A DNA stretch of 6,430 nt from assembly GCA_018302185.1 (NCBI GenBank), contig JAGVZX010000140.1, positions 1-6,430 on the forward strand, written 5' to 3'. This DNA comes from Candidatus Woesearchaeota archaeon. GTDB taxonomy: Archaea; Nanobdellota; Nanobdellia; Woesearchaeales; UBA10200. The translations under genes and the position numbers were made by a program. Shown here piece after piece: positions 5,736 through 6,430 of this stretch (its first letter is position 1; each line of letters begins with the position of its first letter). The notes below the pieces were generated by a model. That model searched no databases, was not told the DNA's origin, and was given only the letters and a program-made list of their open reading frames with translations.

Positions 5736-6430
5736 TTATTCAGTATGTTCTTTCTTAGACAAGAAATAAACGCCGACAAACAAGAATAAAATGCCGACAA
5801 TCTGCATAAATGTGGTAACTTCATCTATCACAAAATACCCTAAGATTGCTGTGAAGAATGGCGTGCTCAATTCTAATGCGCTAAGCTGTGCTGCCTTGAT
5901 TCGTCTTAATGAGTTATAATAGAATATGTAGCCCAAGCCAACAACTATGCCAAGCAATACTTCATATATATTTGCTATAAAAAAGCCAGATGTAAAGATA
6001 AGATATGATAGAAATATGACAGATGCTAACAGAAACCTATAGAATATGATCACACTTGCATCTGTAAATCTAACAGCCTTTCTGCCGACTATTGCCACAG
6101 TTGCCCACAAGAATGTTGAGCCTAAAATCAATAAATCACCTGATGTTCCAAATTTAAAATCTGCAAAATTTTCGATTGTCCTTGTAGTGACAAGCAATGC
6201 AGAGGATATCATGATGATTATTCCCATATAATCATATCTTGTCAGCTTGTCTTCTTTCAGCATGAAAAAGCCAATGAGAACAATAAATACCGGCTGAAGA
6301 TGAGCGATTAAGTTTGCATTTACTGCAGTTGTTTTAGTCAATGCTAAATAGAATATAAAATCAGCAAATAATGCGCCAGCGATTGCGATATAAGCCAGCG
6401 AAGGAGATGTTTTTTATCAACTTTTAATAC
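5736..6430 (-). CDS. DMT-superfamily (EamA/RhaT-type) transporter, N-terminus missing and frameshifted
   Basis: The frame ending at TAA 5738-5736 encodes the last eight helices of a two-repeat, ten-helix drug/metabolite transporter. The end of EamA repeat 1 is seen in G-A-L-F-A-D-F-I-F-Y-L-A-L-T-K-T, H-L-Q-P-V-F-I-V-L-I-G and L-K-E-D, followed by G-D-L-L-I-L-G-S-T-F-L-W-A and S-A-L-E-L-S-T-P-F-F-T-A-I-L-G-Y-F-V-I-D-E of repeat 2, and a charged tail K-K-E-H-T-E. Family members export or import small metabolites across the cytoplasmic membrane; the substrate cannot be read from sequence. The first two helices lie beyond the right edge. The frame continues with family-like sequence upstream of the TTG at 6341, so that codon is not the true start. 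It then meets a TAA at 6416-6414, while the frame read from 6430 (V-L-K-V-D-K-K) looks like the natural upstream part. The gene is therefore either broken or affected by a missing base. Confidence 0.85.
6385..6415 (-). other. Apparent -1 frameshift site in the transporter gene
   Basis: On the minus strand the upstream frame reads V-L-K-V-D-K-K, then a run of six A (6415-6410). One extra A would continue as T-S-P-S-L-A-Y-I-A-I-A-G into the transporter frame. Alternatively the first frame continues as H-L-L-R-W-L-I, itself family-like, and the lost base lies nearer 6385-6395. Either way one base appears to be missing. A sequencing or assembly error is the simplest reading, then a true pseudogene; tRNA slippage on A6 is less likely because the upstream Lys codon would re-pair with TAA. 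Confidence 0.6.

Noticed and set aside
1..6430. CRISPR array or long tandem repeats
   Set aside because: No regularly spaced direct repeats were found by eye; the FN3 modules are related at protein level but not repeated as DNA.

Overview
The window looks like an AT-rich chromosomal segment of a DPANN-type archaeon (Woesearchaeota/Pacearchaeota-like). This rests mainly on the large minus-strand gene at 2926-4989. Its N-terminus carries the class III (pilin-type) signature K-R-G-Q-I-T-L-F-V-I-L-G followed by one membrane helix, and further in it has C-L-x-E-Y-G...G-G-Y-I-x-L-P, a pattern I associate with many DPANN surface proteins. TTTAAATA-type TATA boxes, U-rich 3' ends and weak or absent Shine-Dalgarno sequences also fit an archaeon. 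No rRNA, tRNA, replication gene or other taxonomic marker is present, so the lineage is an inference.

Layout. (1) 1-2815, minus: an unbroken reading frame of more than 930 codons running off the left edge. It encodes a secreted protein of tandem fibronectin-III/Ig-like domains behind a signal peptide, but has no ATG, GTG or TTG in a usable start position. (2) 2816-2925: a short spacer with a GC-rich hairpin and an AT-only palindrome. (3) 2926-4989, minus: the class III signal-peptide protein, with a good archaeal promoter at about 5050-5057. (4) 5035-5404: a non-coding stretch dominated by a ~190-nt element (5109-5300). Long inverted-repeat ends close a set of smaller hairpins; on the minus strand it has a TATA-like box just upstream and a T5 tract just downstream, so I read it as a candidate structured small RNA, with a MITE-like element as the alternative. 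(5) 5405-5530, plus: a possible 41-residue small protein with a Shine-Dalgarno-like sequence. (6) 5531-5735: T-runs and inverted repeats that look like transcription ends, and no gene. (7) 5736-6430, minus: the C-terminal eight helices of a DMT/EamA drug-metabolite transporter, cut by the right edge and apparently frameshifted near 6385-6415.

The two large minus-strand genes lie head to tail and both encode exported, beta-rich proteins. They probably act together outside the membrane, one anchored by a pilin-like helix and the other secreted, in adhesion or the cell envelope; this is inference from architecture. The transporter looks unrelated. Two reading-frame anomalies in 6.4 kb (a missing start and a frameshift) make small sequencing or assembly indels a serious possibility.
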